Source: Candidatus Gastranaerophilales bacterium (GTDB lineage: Bacteria > Cyanobacteriota > Vampirovibrionia > Gastranaerophilales > Gastranaerophilaceae). From it: 64,000 nucleotides of DNA. Below are positions 38,974-46,954 of the stretch, piece after piece. The notes below the pieces were generated by a model. It was not told the origin of the DNA and made no database searches. It saw nothing but the letters and a program-made list of their open reading frames with translations. The first letter of the stretch is position 1, and every line of letters begins with the position of its first letter. The DNA lies in NCBI GenBank assembly GCA_944324915.1, contig CALUYD010000004.1, positions 79,615 to 143,614 on the forward strand. The letters are read 5' to 3'. The position numbers and the translations under genes are program-made.

Positions 38974-39441
38974 TTGTTTTTTATTGGCATAACAAGCTCT
39001 ATTCCAATGCTTTTGTTGTGGTTAATTAGTCTAAATGATAAAATATATCAAATAATAATTAATAATTTTGATATATTTTTATTCATCCCAATATGTTCTC
39101 CATTTGCTTCATATTTGTTAGCTAAATTATTTGGAATGTTTAAATATATTGATGATTTAAAAATTGACATATTTAAAAAGTTATTTTTATTAACCTTGAT
39201 TTCAATTTTGTCTTTTTTGATTTTGTTTTTAAGATATAGATTTTTTGAAGGTGATAATTTTGCATATAAAATTGCAAGTATGATTTTTAGCTTAATTCCT
39301 GCTTTTGGATTGTATAAATATTTTCAATATTTAACTAAAAAATATCCTAATACTTTTGGCAAAATTGGTTATTATTTTTCTATTGAATGTTATAAAAATT
39401 TGTTTAAAAAATTATTGTCCGGAATTAACAAAAGGGGCTAA
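38899..39441 (+). CDS. Polytopic membrane protein, candidate immunity protein, copy 1
   Basis: 180 residues, about four membrane helices, no recognised family. Its ATG lies inside the last codons of the putative toxin gene (16-base overlap), which implies translational coupling, as for a toxin and its immunity protein. Residues 1-29 and 65-180 are identical to the protein at 40419; residues 30-64 differ strongly. The C-terminal tail K-Y-P-N-T-F-G-K-I-G-Y-Y-F ending N-L-F-K-K-L is shared by all three membrane proteins here. A membrane immunity protein would suit a toxin acting on lipid II in the periplasm, but this is inference. Confidence 0.62.
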   Translation: MEQKLNKKIILKIILYVIFLSLNGYLFFIGITSSIPMLLLWLISLNDKIYQIIINNFDIFLFIPICSPFASYLLAKLFGMFKYIDDLKIDIFKKLFLLTLISILSFLILFLRYRFFEGDNFAYKIASMIFSLIPAFGLYKYFQYLTKKYPNTFGKIGYYFSIECYKNLFKKLLSGINKRG

Positions 39442-39454
39442 ACAAGCCCTTTTT
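39091..39454 (+). repeat. 3' block of duplicated membrane-gene unit, copy 1
   Basis: About 364 bases matching 40611-40974 with one visible base difference. The match includes the stop codon and the terminator hairpin, and ends just after the T tract. Confidence 0.88.
39431..39454 (+). terminator. Intrinsic terminator after membrane gene copy 1
   Basis: AAAGGGGCT, loop AAACA, AGCCCTTTT; the stop codon sits in the loop. An identical hairpin follows the second copy. Confidence 0.75.
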
Positions 39455-39485
39455 GTTATATTATTTTAAAAAGGATTAAAAACAA

Positions 39486-39962
39486 ATGAAATTAAAAGAA
39501 ATAATAGAATATATTTTAAGAATTGGATTATTTTTGCTACTAAATAGAAAATTTGCCATATCAATAACAATTCCAATATTGCAATTTTTGAGCAAAAATT
39601 TAAACACCGACAATGCAATTATATTATCTATATTAATTTGGATTATATATTTATATATTTCTTTAAAAATATGCGGTTTATTTAAAAAACTAGATAATTT
39701 AAATTTCTTAAATAGTTTAATTTTTGTAATTATACTAAATTTAATTTTTAATTATTCCATAAATACAACAGTTCAAATTATCCCTTTTAAAATTTCATAT
39801 ACTTCAGGTAGCTTTTTATACATAATTATAATTTATTTCATTTACTACCGAATTTTAAATTGGCTTGGCAAAAAATATCCTAATACTTTTGGCAAAATTG
39901 GATATTATTTTTCTATTGAATGTTATAAAAATTTGTTTAAAAAATTAAAAAATAGCAAATAA
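39486..39962 (+). CDS. Membrane protein sharing only the C-terminal tail of the candidate immunity proteins
   Basis: 158 residues with three to four hydrophobic helices. The first ~128 residues are unlike the two 180-residue proteins, but residues ~129-154 repeat their tail (K-Y-P-N-T-F-G-K-I-G-Y-Y-F, then N-L-F-K-K-L). The corresponding 78 bases (39870-39947) are nearly identical to those in copy 1 (39337-39414), with one difference seen. AAGGA precedes the ATG. A divergent family member or a new helix bundle joined to an old tail are both possible. Confidence 0.6.
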   Translation: MKLKEIIEYILRIGLFLLLNRKFAISITIPILQFLSKNLNTDNAIILSILIWIIYLYISLKICGLFKKLDNLNFLNSLIFVIILNLIFNYSINTTVQIIPFKISYTSGSFLYIIIIYFIYYRILNWLGKKYPNTFGKIGYYFSIECYKNLFKKLKNSK

Positions 39963-39963
39963 G

Positions 39964-40287
39964 CTATTTAATAGCCAAAATAGTTTTTATAATTTCTGAT
40001 AAAGCATTAATTTCTTTTTCTGTCGCTGAAGTTAATAAATATTCTAATTTTTCTTTACTATCACAATCGGGCTCGAATATGAATAATTTATAAACAGGAA
40101 CATTAAGAGCTTTAGCCAACAATGGCAATTTATTAAAGCTCAAAGTATTTTTAGAATTTTCAATATAAGAAATAGTCTTTGTTGATAAACCTATAAGCTC
40201 TGCTAATTTTTCTTGGCTCAATCCTGCCAATTTTCTTAAATAACGTACTCTTGCGCCAAATAATTTCTTAAAATTTCTATCTTCCAT
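39964..40287 (-). CDS. XRE-family (Cro/CI-type) helix-turn-helix regulator
   Basis: 107 residues. HTH region from V-R-Y-L-R-K-L-A-G-L-S-Q-E-K-L-A-E-L-I-G-L-S-T down to I-S-Y-I-E-N-S-K (written here in parts: helix 2 S-Q-E-K-L-A, helix 3 S-T-K-T-I-S-Y-I-E). The C-terminal ~40 residues are helical and could dimerise. It is transcribed against its neighbours, its stop one base from the end of the middle membrane gene, and faces a nested inverted repeat upstream of its own start. It probably controls its own promoter and that of the second membrane-gene copy. Confidence 0.88.
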   Translation of the reverse strand: MEDRNFKKLFGARVRYLRKLAGLSQEKLAELIGLSTKTISYIENSKNTLSFNKLPLLAKALNVPVYKLFIFEPDCDSKEKLEYLLTSATEKEINALSEIIKTILAIK

Positions 40288-40325
40288 AATAAAAATTATG
40301 ACTTATTAAGGTATAATACTCTACC

Positions 40326-40358
40326 CCTATTAGAAGTATATTTATATACCATAATAGG
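40326..40358. promoter_or_regulatory. Nested inverted repeat, candidate operator of the XRE regulator
   Basis: Outer arms CCTATTA (40326-40332) and TAATAGG (40352-40358); inner arms GTATA (40336-40340) and TATAC (40345-40349). It lies between the regulator start (40287) and a TATAAT -10 box at 40371-40376 facing the second membrane gene, so a bound dimer could cover both promoters. Confidence 0.55.
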
Positions 40359-40416
40359 TTAAATATATGTTATAATTAAGCTATGATAAAAATATTGAAA
40401 AATAAAGCATAATAAA

Positions 40417-40493
40417 ATATGGAACAAAAATTAAACAAAAAAATTATTTTAAAAATAATATTATATGTAATCTTTTTAAGTTTAAACGGATAT
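40417..40493 (+). repeat. 5' block of duplicated membrane-gene unit, copy 2
   Basis: Counterpart of 38897-38973. Upstream of the ATG the similarity stops, and no toxin gene precedes this copy. Confidence 0.85.
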
Positions 40494-40961
40494 CTATTTT
40501 TTATTAATTTTGTCGGAGTTATTCCAATGCTTTTATTAAGCCCACTTTATATGAATAGCAAATTGAATACATTAATAAATAATTACTTTGATATAACTTC
40601 ATTTTTTACAATATGTTCTCCATTTGCTTCATATTTGTTAGCTAAATTATTTGGAATGTTCAAATATATTGATGATTTAAAAATTGACATATTTAAAAAG
40701 TTATTTTTATTAACCTTGATTTCAATTTTGTCTTTTTTGATTTTGTTTTTAAGATATAGATTTTTTGAAGGTGATAATTTTGCATATAAAATTGCAAGTA
40801 TGATTTTTAGCTTAATTCCTGCTTTTGGATTGTATAAATATTTTCAATATTTAACTAAAAAATATCCTAATACTTTTGGCAAAATTGGTTATTATTTTTC
40901 TATTGAATGTTATAAAAATTTGTTTAAAAAATTATTGTCCGGAATTAACAAAAGGGGCTAA
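40419..40961 (+). CDS. Polytopic membrane protein, candidate immunity protein, copy 2
   Basis: 180 residues, same length as copy 1 with no indel. Residues 1-29 and 65-180 are identical to copy 1, while residues 30-64 (end of helix 1, loop, helix 2) are rewritten. It has its own -10 box and the candidate operator upstream instead of a partner toxin. That fits an orphan immunity gene kept against a related toxin of different specificity, but could also be a recombination product without function. Convergent with rsfS, sharing a terminator. Confidence 0.6.
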   Translation: MEQKLNKKIILKIILYVIFLSLNGYLFFINFVGVIPMLLLSPLYMNSKLNTLINNYFDITSFFTICSPFASYLLAKLFGMFKYIDDLKIDIFKKLFLLTLISILSFLILFLRYRFFEGDNFAYKIASMIFSLIPAFGLYKYFQYLTKKYPNTFGKIGYYFSIECYKNLFKKLLSGINKRG

Positions 40962-40974
40962 ACAAGCCCTTTTT
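40611..40974 (+). repeat. 3' block of duplicated membrane-gene unit, copy 2
   Basis: Counterpart of 39091-39454; one visible base difference over about 364 bases. Confidence 0.88.
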
Positions 40975-40975
40975 T
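40951..40975. terminator. Terminator between membrane gene copy 2 and rsfS
   Basis: Same hairpin as after copy 1 (AAAGGGGCT, loop, AGCCCTTTTTT). The A tract on one side and the T tract on the other let it also serve the convergent rsfS gene, whose stop codon lies at its edge. Confidence 0.72.
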
Positions 40976-41366
40976 ATTCATATTGAGCAAATTCTTTTGA
41001 CTGTTCTTCCCAAACTTCCCTATCCAAAGTAAGAGCATGCGACCAAAATTTTTCAATTTTATATATATCTCTTTGCTCTTGAGTCATTATATGAACAACA
41101 ACTTCGCCATAATCAAGCAAATTCCATTTGCTCATTCTTTCAGATTCTTCGCCCAAAGGAAGTCTTTTAAACACATCTTTTAATTTTTTTCTTAAATTTT
41201 CAGTAAGCGCTCTTATATGAGGAGTGGATGAGCCTGTTGCAATAATAAAATAATCAGATAACGAGCATACATTTGAAACATTTAATATAACTATATCTTT
41301 TGCTTTATTATCATCTAAAAATCTTGCTATTGCGCTTGCAAATTTTTCGCTTGTAATATTTTCCAT
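40974..41366 (-). CDS. rsfS: Ribosome silencing factor RsfS
   Basis: 130 residues. D-I-V-I-L-N-V-S-N-V-C-S-L-S-D-Y-F-I-I-A-T-G is the family hallmark (shown here in part as S-D-Y-F-I-I-A-T-G-S-S), followed by W-N-L-L-D-Y-G-E-V-V-V-H-I-M. RsfS binds ribosomal protein L14 and blocks subunit joining when nutrients are short. It follows ricT by 9 bases. Confidence 0.94.
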   Translation of the reverse strand: MENITSEKFASAIARFLDDNKAKDIVILNVSNVCSLSDYFIIATGSSTPHIRALTENLRKKLKDVFKRLPLGEESERMSKWNLLDYGEVVVHIMTQEQRDIYKIEKFWSHALTLDREVWEEQSKEFAQYE

Positions 41367-41375
41367 TCCTATTCC

Positions 41376-42290
41376 TTATATATTTCCTGTTGATGAATTT
41401 TTATCATCTTCCAAAGATTTAATGTCGACAACTTCTTCTTCATGATAGTTCAAATTATTATCAATATCGATATCAATATTAACTTCGCCATCTATCATTT
41501 CTATTTCACATTTTTTATATTCTTTTATTTTGCCATCTTCCAATTTTGCACTGACAGTTTGTTTTAAGAAATTAACCATAAATATTTTACCCACACCATC
41601 AGGCGTCATAACGCCTGAACCAACAGGAGGAAGTGTTGTTGCTGCATCAAGATAATTTTTGTATTCATAATTTAAACAACACAACAATCTTCCGCAAGCT
41701 CCCGTAATTTTTCCTGGGGTAATTGGAATGCCTTGGTCTTTAGCTAATTTTGTATTTACTTGTTCAAATTTCTTTAAAAACCTGCAACAACAATAATCTT
41801 GTCCGCAAATTCCTTGACCTTGAAGAATAGAGGTTTCATCCCTAACCCCAATGTGTCTTAAATCAATTCTAACTCTTTTAAATTCTTGGGTTAAATCTTT
41901 TAAAAGTTCTCTAAAATCAACACGCTCAGGCGCTGTATAATAAAAAGTTATTTTTTTCCTATCAAAAGTATATCTTGCTTGAGTAAATTTCATAACAAGA
42001 TTTCTTTTTTGCGCTAAATCTCGGCATTTATAAAAAGCCTTAACCTCAAGTTCTTTTTGCTCTTCGTACATTTTCATATCTTCATCTGTCATAATTCTAA
42101 CAACAGACAAAGGCTCCGGTTTATGTTTTTCCCATAAATGTTGAATACAAGAATTCACAAGAAAAACTTGAAATACTTCTTCACCCTTATCAGTCTTAAC
42201 CAAAACATACTGCCCATGCTTAATATTAGCATTGGAAGCTACTTTCAGAGGGTGAAATTGATTTTTTATTACACGAATAGCAAATTTCAT
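41376..42290 (-). CDS. ricT: PSP1-domain protein RicT (YaaT)
   Basis: 304 residues with the PSP1 core. Cysteine groups G-I-C-G-Q-D-Y-C-C-C and G-A-C-G-R-L-L-C-C-L-N-Y-E are the RicT pattern that binds Fe-S in Bacillus as part of the RicAFT complex, which steers RNase Y. The partners RicA/RicF are not in this window, and the organism also carries an RNase E/G, so its role here is uncertain. The C-terminal ~40 residues are acidic. Start at ATG 42290, divergent from the SNF2 gene across 111 bases. Confidence 0.9.
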   Translation of the reverse strand: MKFAIRVIKNQFHPLKVASNANIKHGQYVLVKTDKGEEVFQVFLVNSCIQHLWEKHKPEPLSVVRIMTDEDMKMYEEQKELEVKAFYKCRDLAQKRNLVMKFTQARYTFDRKKITFYYTAPERVDFRELLKDLTQEFKRVRIDLRHIGVRDETSILQGQGICGQDYCCCRFLKKFEQVNTKLAKDQGIPITPGKITGACGRLLCCLNYEYKNYLDAATTLPPVGSGVMTPDGVGKIFMVNFLKQTVSAKLEDGKIKEYKKCEIEMIDGEVNIDIDIDNNLNYHEEEVVDIKSLEDDKNSSTGNI

Positions 42291-42401
42291 AGCATTAATT
42301 ATATCTGAAAAATACGCAGTTGCAAAAATATATCCACTTTTTAAATTAATTTAAATTATGCATATCTTTTAAAATGTAATCATTTGTAATAAAATAATCA
42401 G

Positions 42402-45287
42402 ATGAACAAAAAATATAATTTAAGTTTTAAAAAGAACGACATTGAAAAATTACTTTTAAACCTCGATCAAAATCCTTATTCTCAAAAAAATAAAGATTTT
42501 AGATACACCCTTTCTTTAATATATGAGCTTGTTGAAGAAGAATTTGCAGATACTTTTGATACAAAAAATCCTATATTAAGACAAACTGAAATTTCGCTTG
42601 ATAACGATAACAACGAAGTATCAATTTTTATCACACCACCTTATAATTTCGATTATTACTTAAAACAAAAAGGTTCTCTATACCGCCTAAGACCGCAATA
42701 CAAGGGTTCTCAATATGGCTATAAGATAAATCTAAATATGTTTTTTGAATATTTCACAGGAGTTGATGAAAATTTAGATTTGTCTGATTGTTCTGAAAGC
42801 TATAAATTTTATTTTAATTTAGTTCAATTTGTCAAAAAAACAGTTGAAAAACTGCATTTTATACCTGCTGTTAATTTTAAAAAAGAAACATTCAGCATTT
42901 ATTATGAGCCTTATTTTAAAAATAAAGATTTTGTAAGTTCATACTGTGATATCGTTGAAAATAATATCTTAGACAGCACAACAACTAAAAAACTTATTGA
43001 AAAATATTTAAATTATCTTATTTTCACATTCTTAAATGTTAAGCATTATCGCTTTAAAGACCTAAAAGCAGCACCTTATCTTGTTAAAAATGCTTCTCAA
43101 AAAAGAATATTCAAAGGCAACGATTTAGCTAATGATATTCAAACTTGGTTTGATGAAATGAGCCTTGGAAGCTATGATATTATTCCTGTTTTTAATATCG
43201 AAAAATTATCGGATGAAAAATTCTTACTTAGAATTTTAGCCAAAGACAAAACAAAAAATGAAATAATCGACCTTGAAAATCTTGATGATGAACAAAAAAT
43301 ATTAATCGAAAAACAAATAAATTGGGCAACAAAATACATCGAAGACCTCGAAGATGTTACTATGGAGCTTGATTTATCAGGAGTTTATAAGTTAATTACT
43401 CAAATTACTTATTATTTATCTCAAGCAGGAATGGAGGTTAATCTTCCTGAAGGTCTTGATAATGTTATTATTCCAAGAGCTTCAATCAATGCAAAAATTA
43501 AAGCCAAAAGAATGGATGATTTAAAAGAACTCCTTGCAAATCCAAACGGTTCAACTATTTCTCTTGATGAAATAATGAACTTCAAAATTGAAATTGCTCT
43601 TGGAGATAACGAAAAAATTTCAGCCGACGAATTTAGAGAATTGGCTAAAAATTCTCAAGGTTTAATTAAATATAAAGATAGATACATCTTAATTGATAAA
43701 GAAGAAACAGATAAACTCCTTGAAAGACTTGAAAAAGCGCCTAACTTAAATGTTAATAAAATGCAATTATTACATAATGCCTTATCAGGAAAAATCGATG
43801 AATATGATTTTGATTATGATGAAGCATTTGCAAGAGTAATTTCTGATTTTACAAAAGTTGAAGATATAACTCTGCCAAAAAATCTTGAAGGAACACTAAG
43901 AGCCTACCAAGAAATAGGTTTCAGATGGCTATATACCAATATTAACAAAGGTTTTGGCTGTTGTATAGCTGATGATATGGGTCTTGGTAAAACAATTCAA
44001 GTTATAAGTTTAATCTTAAAATTAAAAGAAGAAAATAGACTTAAACAGCCTGTTTTGGTAGTTTGTCCTACAACTTTAATGGGCAATTGGAAAAGAGAGT
44101 TAAACACATTCTCTCCAAGTTTAAAGGTTTTAACCTATCATGGCTTTAATCGTGAGTTTTCAACAAATTGCGATGTAATTTTAACAACTTATGCAATTTT
44201 GAGAATTGATTTAGAAAAATTCCAAAAAAATAATTGGGATTTATTAATTATTGATGAAGCTCAAAATATCAAAAACCCATCAACAAACCAAACTCAAGCA
44301 ATTAAAGCAATTAAAGCTCAAATGAAAGTTGCTATGACAGGTACACCTGTTGAAAACAGATTATCCGAATTATGGTCAATATTTGACTTTATCAACAAAG
44401 GATATTTAGGCTCTTTAACTGATTTTTCAAAGAATTATTCAATTCCTATCGAAAGATTTAAAGAATTAACTCGTGCGCAAAAACTTAAAAAAGCAATAAG
44501 CCCGTTTATGCTAAGACGTTTAAAAACGGATAAAACAATTATTTCGGATTTGCCTGAAAAAATTGTTCTTGATGATTATTGTTATCTAACAAAAGCTCAA
44601 GTTGCGCTTTATGAAAGAATTTTAAAAGAATCAATGGATTCAATTACAAAATCAGAATCAAAAATTTCAAGACGAGGCGCAATATTTAAACTAATTACAA
44701 ACTTAAAACAAGTTTGTAATCACCCGTATCACTATCTAAAACATGGTGATATGTCAGCAAATGCCTCAGGAAAAACTCAAAAATTAATCGATATTTTACA
44801 TAACATCGTAGATAATGACGAAAAAGTTCTTGTTTTCACTCAATATAAAGAAATGGGAACAATTTTAGAAAATATTATTGCTTCAGAATTTAACCAAAAT
44901 CCGCTATTTTTCCATGGAAGTTTAAATGTTAAACAAAGAGAAGAAATAATTAAGCAATTCCAAGAAGATTTAGCTCAAAAAATTATGATATTATCCCTAA
45001 AAGCCGGAGGCTTAGGGCTAAACCTTACAAGTGCATCAAATGTTATACATTATGATTTATGGTGGAATCCTGCTGTTGAAGACCAAGCAACAGATAGAAC
45101 ATATCGTATAGGACAAGATAAAAATGTTATGATACACCGTTTTATCACACTATCAACATTTGAAGAAAAAATAGATAAGATAATAAAAGATAAACGTGAG
45201 CTTGCAAACGCTGCGGTATTTGAAGGCGAGCGCACAATTACGGAATTATCTGATGATGAAATTTATGAAATATTCTCACTAGCTTAA
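42402..45287 (+). CDS. SNF2-family DNA helicase/translocase
   Basis: 961 residues. The N-terminal ~480 residues are a bacterial SNF2-associated region. The motor has Q-E-I-G-F-R-W-L, Walker A D-D-M-G-L-G-K-T, Walker B I-I-D-E-A-Q-N-I-K-N-P, M-T-G-T-P-V-E-N-R, and in lobe 2 V-L-V-F-T-Q-Y, L-K-A-G-G-L-G-L-N-L-T and D-R-T-Y-R-I-G-Q. All motor motifs are intact. These proteins remodel protein-DNA or RNA polymerase complexes (RapA-like); the exact target is unknown. An SD for the following nitroreductase lies right after its stop. Confidence 0.93.
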   Translation: MNKKYNLSFKKNDIEKLLLNLDQNPYSQKNKDFRYTLSLIYELVEEEFADTFDTKNPILRQTEISLDNDNNEVSIFITPPYNFDYYLKQKGSLYRLRPQYKGSQYGYKINLNMFFEYFTGVDENLDLSDCSESYKFYFNLVQFVKKTVEKLHFIPAVNFKKETFSIYYEPYFKNKDFVSSYCDIVENNILDSTTTKKLIEKYLNYLIFTFLNVKHYRFKDLKAAPYLVKNASQKRIFKGNDLANDIQTWFDEMSLGSYDIIPVFNIEKLSDEKFLLRILAKDKTKNEIIDLENLDDEQKILIEKQINWATKYIEDLEDVTMELDLSGVYKLITQITYYLSQAGMEVNLPEGLDNVIIPRASINAKIKAKRMDDLKELLANPNGSTISLDEIMNFKIEIALGDNEKISADEFRELAKNSQGLIKYKDRYILIDKEETDKLLERLEKAPNLNVNKMQLLHNALSGKIDEYDFDYDEAFARVISDFTKVEDITLPKNLEGTLRAYQEIGFRWLYTNINKGFGCCIADDMGLGKTIQVISLILKLKEENRLKQPVLVVCPTTLMGNWKRELNTFSPSLKVLTYHGFNREFSTNCDVILTTYAILRIDLEKFQKNNWDLLIIDEAQNIKNPSTNQTQAIKAIKAQMKVAMTGTPVENRLSELWSIFDFINKGYLGSLTDFSKNYSIPIERFKELTRAQKLKKAISPFMLRRLKTDKTIISDLPEKIVLDDYCYLTKAQVALYERILKESMDSITKSESKISRRGAIFKLITNLKQVCNHPYHYLKHGDMSANASGKTQKLIDILHNIVDNDEKVLVFTQYKEMGTILENIIASEFNQNPLFFHGSLNVKQREEIIKQFQEDLAQKIMILSLKAGGLGLNLTSASNVIHYDLWWNPAVEDQATDRTYRIGQDKNVMIHRFITLSTFEEKIDKIIKDKRELANAAVFEGERTITELSDDEIYEIFSLA

Positions 45288-45296
45288 GGAGGAATT

Positions 45297-45956
45297 ATGT
45301 TACTTGATTTAATCAAAGAAAGAAAAAGCGTTCGTGAATACCAAGATAAAAAAATCCCAAACGAAGATTTAAAGAAAATCTTGCAAGCAGGCTACCTAGC
45401 CCCATCTTGGATGAACAGCCAGCCTTGGAAATTTATTCTTGTAGAAAATCAAGAAACAAAAGATTTATTATGCGAATTATCTTCTAATCAACCTCATGTT
45501 AAAAATGCTTCAGCTTTAATTGTTTGTATAGCTGATAAAAACGGTTGGTCAAAAGAAGAATTCGGCGAAGTCCTCAAAAAAAGAGGAATGAATGAAGCCG
45601 GAATTGAAAAAATATTCTCTATTCCTATGTTCTATCCTGTTTTATTAGGTGACAACACAGTTCTAATGCGCTCAGTTGAGCAAGTTACTTATGCTATATC
45701 TTATATGATGTTAGAAGCAAAAGAGCTTAAAGTTGATTCTTGCATTATTGGCGCACTTCAAAACGAAGCAACCGTAATTAAAAATGAAGAATTAGTTAAA
45801 AAAGTAAACGAAAGATTAAATCTAAGTAAAGATGATGTTATTATCACAATAATAACACTAGGTTACGCTAAAGAAGAAACAAAAACCGAAAAACAAAGAA
45901 AAGACTATAATAAAGTAGTCTACTATGAAAAAGTCGGTCAAAATATTAGCTTCTAG
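45297..45956 (+). CDS. Nitroreductase-family flavoprotein
   Basis: 219 residues: E-R-K-S-V-R-E-Y at the N-terminus (FMN-phosphate contact), A-P-S-W-M-N-S-Q-P-W-K-F (FMN binding), and a C-terminal I-I-T-L-G-Y-A. It reduces nitro compounds, quinones or similar with NAD(P)H; the true substrate cannot be told. It starts 9 bases after the SNF2 stop, with AAGGAGG at 45287-45293 as its ribosome-binding site. Confidence 0.9.
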   Translation: MLLDLIKERKSVREYQDKKIPNEDLKKILQAGYLAPSWMNSQPWKFILVENQETKDLLCELSSNQPHVKNASALIVCIADKNGWSKEEFGEVLKKRGMNEAGIEKIFSIPMFYPVLLGDNTVLMRSVEQVTYAISYMMLEAKELKVDSCIIGALQNEATVIKNEELVKKVNERLNLSKDDVIITIITLGYAKEETKTEKQRKDYNKVVYYEKVGQNISF

Positions 45957-46043
45957 AGCTAATCCTTAATAGTGTCAGAATAATACAGCAAACTATCAAC
46001 CTAGGTAATTTATTTTTTGCCTCAATAGAGGTAGTTTAGTTGT

Positions 46044-46694
46044 ATGGAAAATACTATCGAAAAAGCAAGACTCATTGTTGATGAGAACGAAAAAGTAATA
46101 GCAAACATTCTTCATGACATCAAAAGCCCTCTATATAGCATTAAAATCGGCTTACAAAACAAACTAAATAACGAATTAAACAGAGATATTTTTGAAACTA
46201 CTCTTGATGTTATCAAATACATCGAAAATTTTTTAGTTAATTACAGTTTTAAAGAGGGAAGATTTGAAAACAAAATAACAAACTGTGATATTAAAAAGAT
46301 AATCGATAAAAAAATCGAAAACTATAAATATATTTTTTTGGATAAAAATATACATATAGATATGATTTTAGATGATTGTGAATATTGCGCACATTCAATT
46401 GAAATATTTTTATCAAGCATTATAGGAAATATTATCTCAAATATTGCTTTTCATGCTATGCGAAACACGAATGCCATTGTTGAATTATACAAAAAAGACA
46501 ACAACATAATTGCAGAATTTAGAAATTACTATAACGAAAATGAGCAAAATTTCAATCTTGGTTTGGATTTTTGCAGAGAACTTGCAACCACAACCAAAGT
46601 TAACATCAAATACAGCAAAACCAAAGATATGGTTTTTGTAAAACTTAAAATTCCAACTCTAAAAAATCTAAAGCGACAAATCGTTGGAATCTGA
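46044..46694 (+). CDS. Sensorless histidine-kinase-like protein with degenerate ATPase domain
   Basis: 216 residues. HisKA box with His24 in L-H-D-I-K-S-P-L and a paired helix to ~70. The HATPase part keeps an N-box-like I-G-N-I-I-S-N-I-A-F-H-A and a G2-like L-G-L-D-F-C-R-E-L-A, but the D-x-G-x-G (G1) motif is replaced by F-R-N-Y-Y-N-E. No sensor or transmembrane segment, and no response regulator gene adjoins. It may be a phosphotransfer protein or pseudo-kinase of the Spo0B type. Overlaps the convergent 91-residue gene by 27 bases. Confidence 0.72.
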   Translation: MENTIEKARLIVDENEKVIANILHDIKSPLYSIKIGLQNKLNNELNRDIFETTLDVIKYIENFLVNYSFKEGRFENKITNCDIKKIIDKKIENYKYIFLDKNIHIDMILDDCEYCAHSIEIFLSSIIGNIISNIAFHAMRNTNAIVELYKKDNNIIAEFRNYYNENEQNFNLGLDFCRELATTTKVNIKYSKTKDMVFVKLKIPTLKNLKRQIVGI

Positions 46695-46943
46695 AGCTGA
46701 TGTTGCTTTAATTGCAAGCTCGGCAATTAATTTCGCTACTTCATAGCCTGATAGAACAACTTCTAAAATTAATTGGGAATTAATTAAAATTTTATCGCCG
46801 TATTCCATTGTTTCAGGGTCTAACACCAAAAACTCGATAAAATCCTCTCCAACATACAAGATTTTACCGAATTGAGCATCAGTTGCCCATCTCAAAAATA
46901 CGACCATTTGTTCAAAAAGTTTAAGTTTTTGTATCATCCTCAT
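46668..46943 (-). CDS. Small conserved-looking protein, unknown function
   Basis: 91 residues, hydrophobic beta-strand pattern (F-L-R-W-A-T-D-A-Q-F-G-K-I-L-Y-V, F-I-E-F-L-V-L-D) followed by two helices and a Ser/Asp tail. No signal peptide. The short five-strand look is reminiscent of Sm-like or S1-like barrels but no motif confirms it. It faces the lipoate ligase gene divergently across 11 bases. Confidence 0.55.
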   Translation of the reverse strand: MRMIQKLKLFEQMVVFLRWATDAQFGKILYVGEDFIEFLVLDPETMEYGDKILINSQLILEVVLSGYEVAKLIAELAIKATSASDSNDLSL

Positions 46944-46954
46944 ATTAACATGAT

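Noticed and set aside
37934..40961. A complete prophage or a restriction/CRISPR defence island
   Set aside because: No integrase, terminase, capsid, methyltransferase or cas gene is present; only the head-type motif and an XRE regulator hint at phage ancestry.
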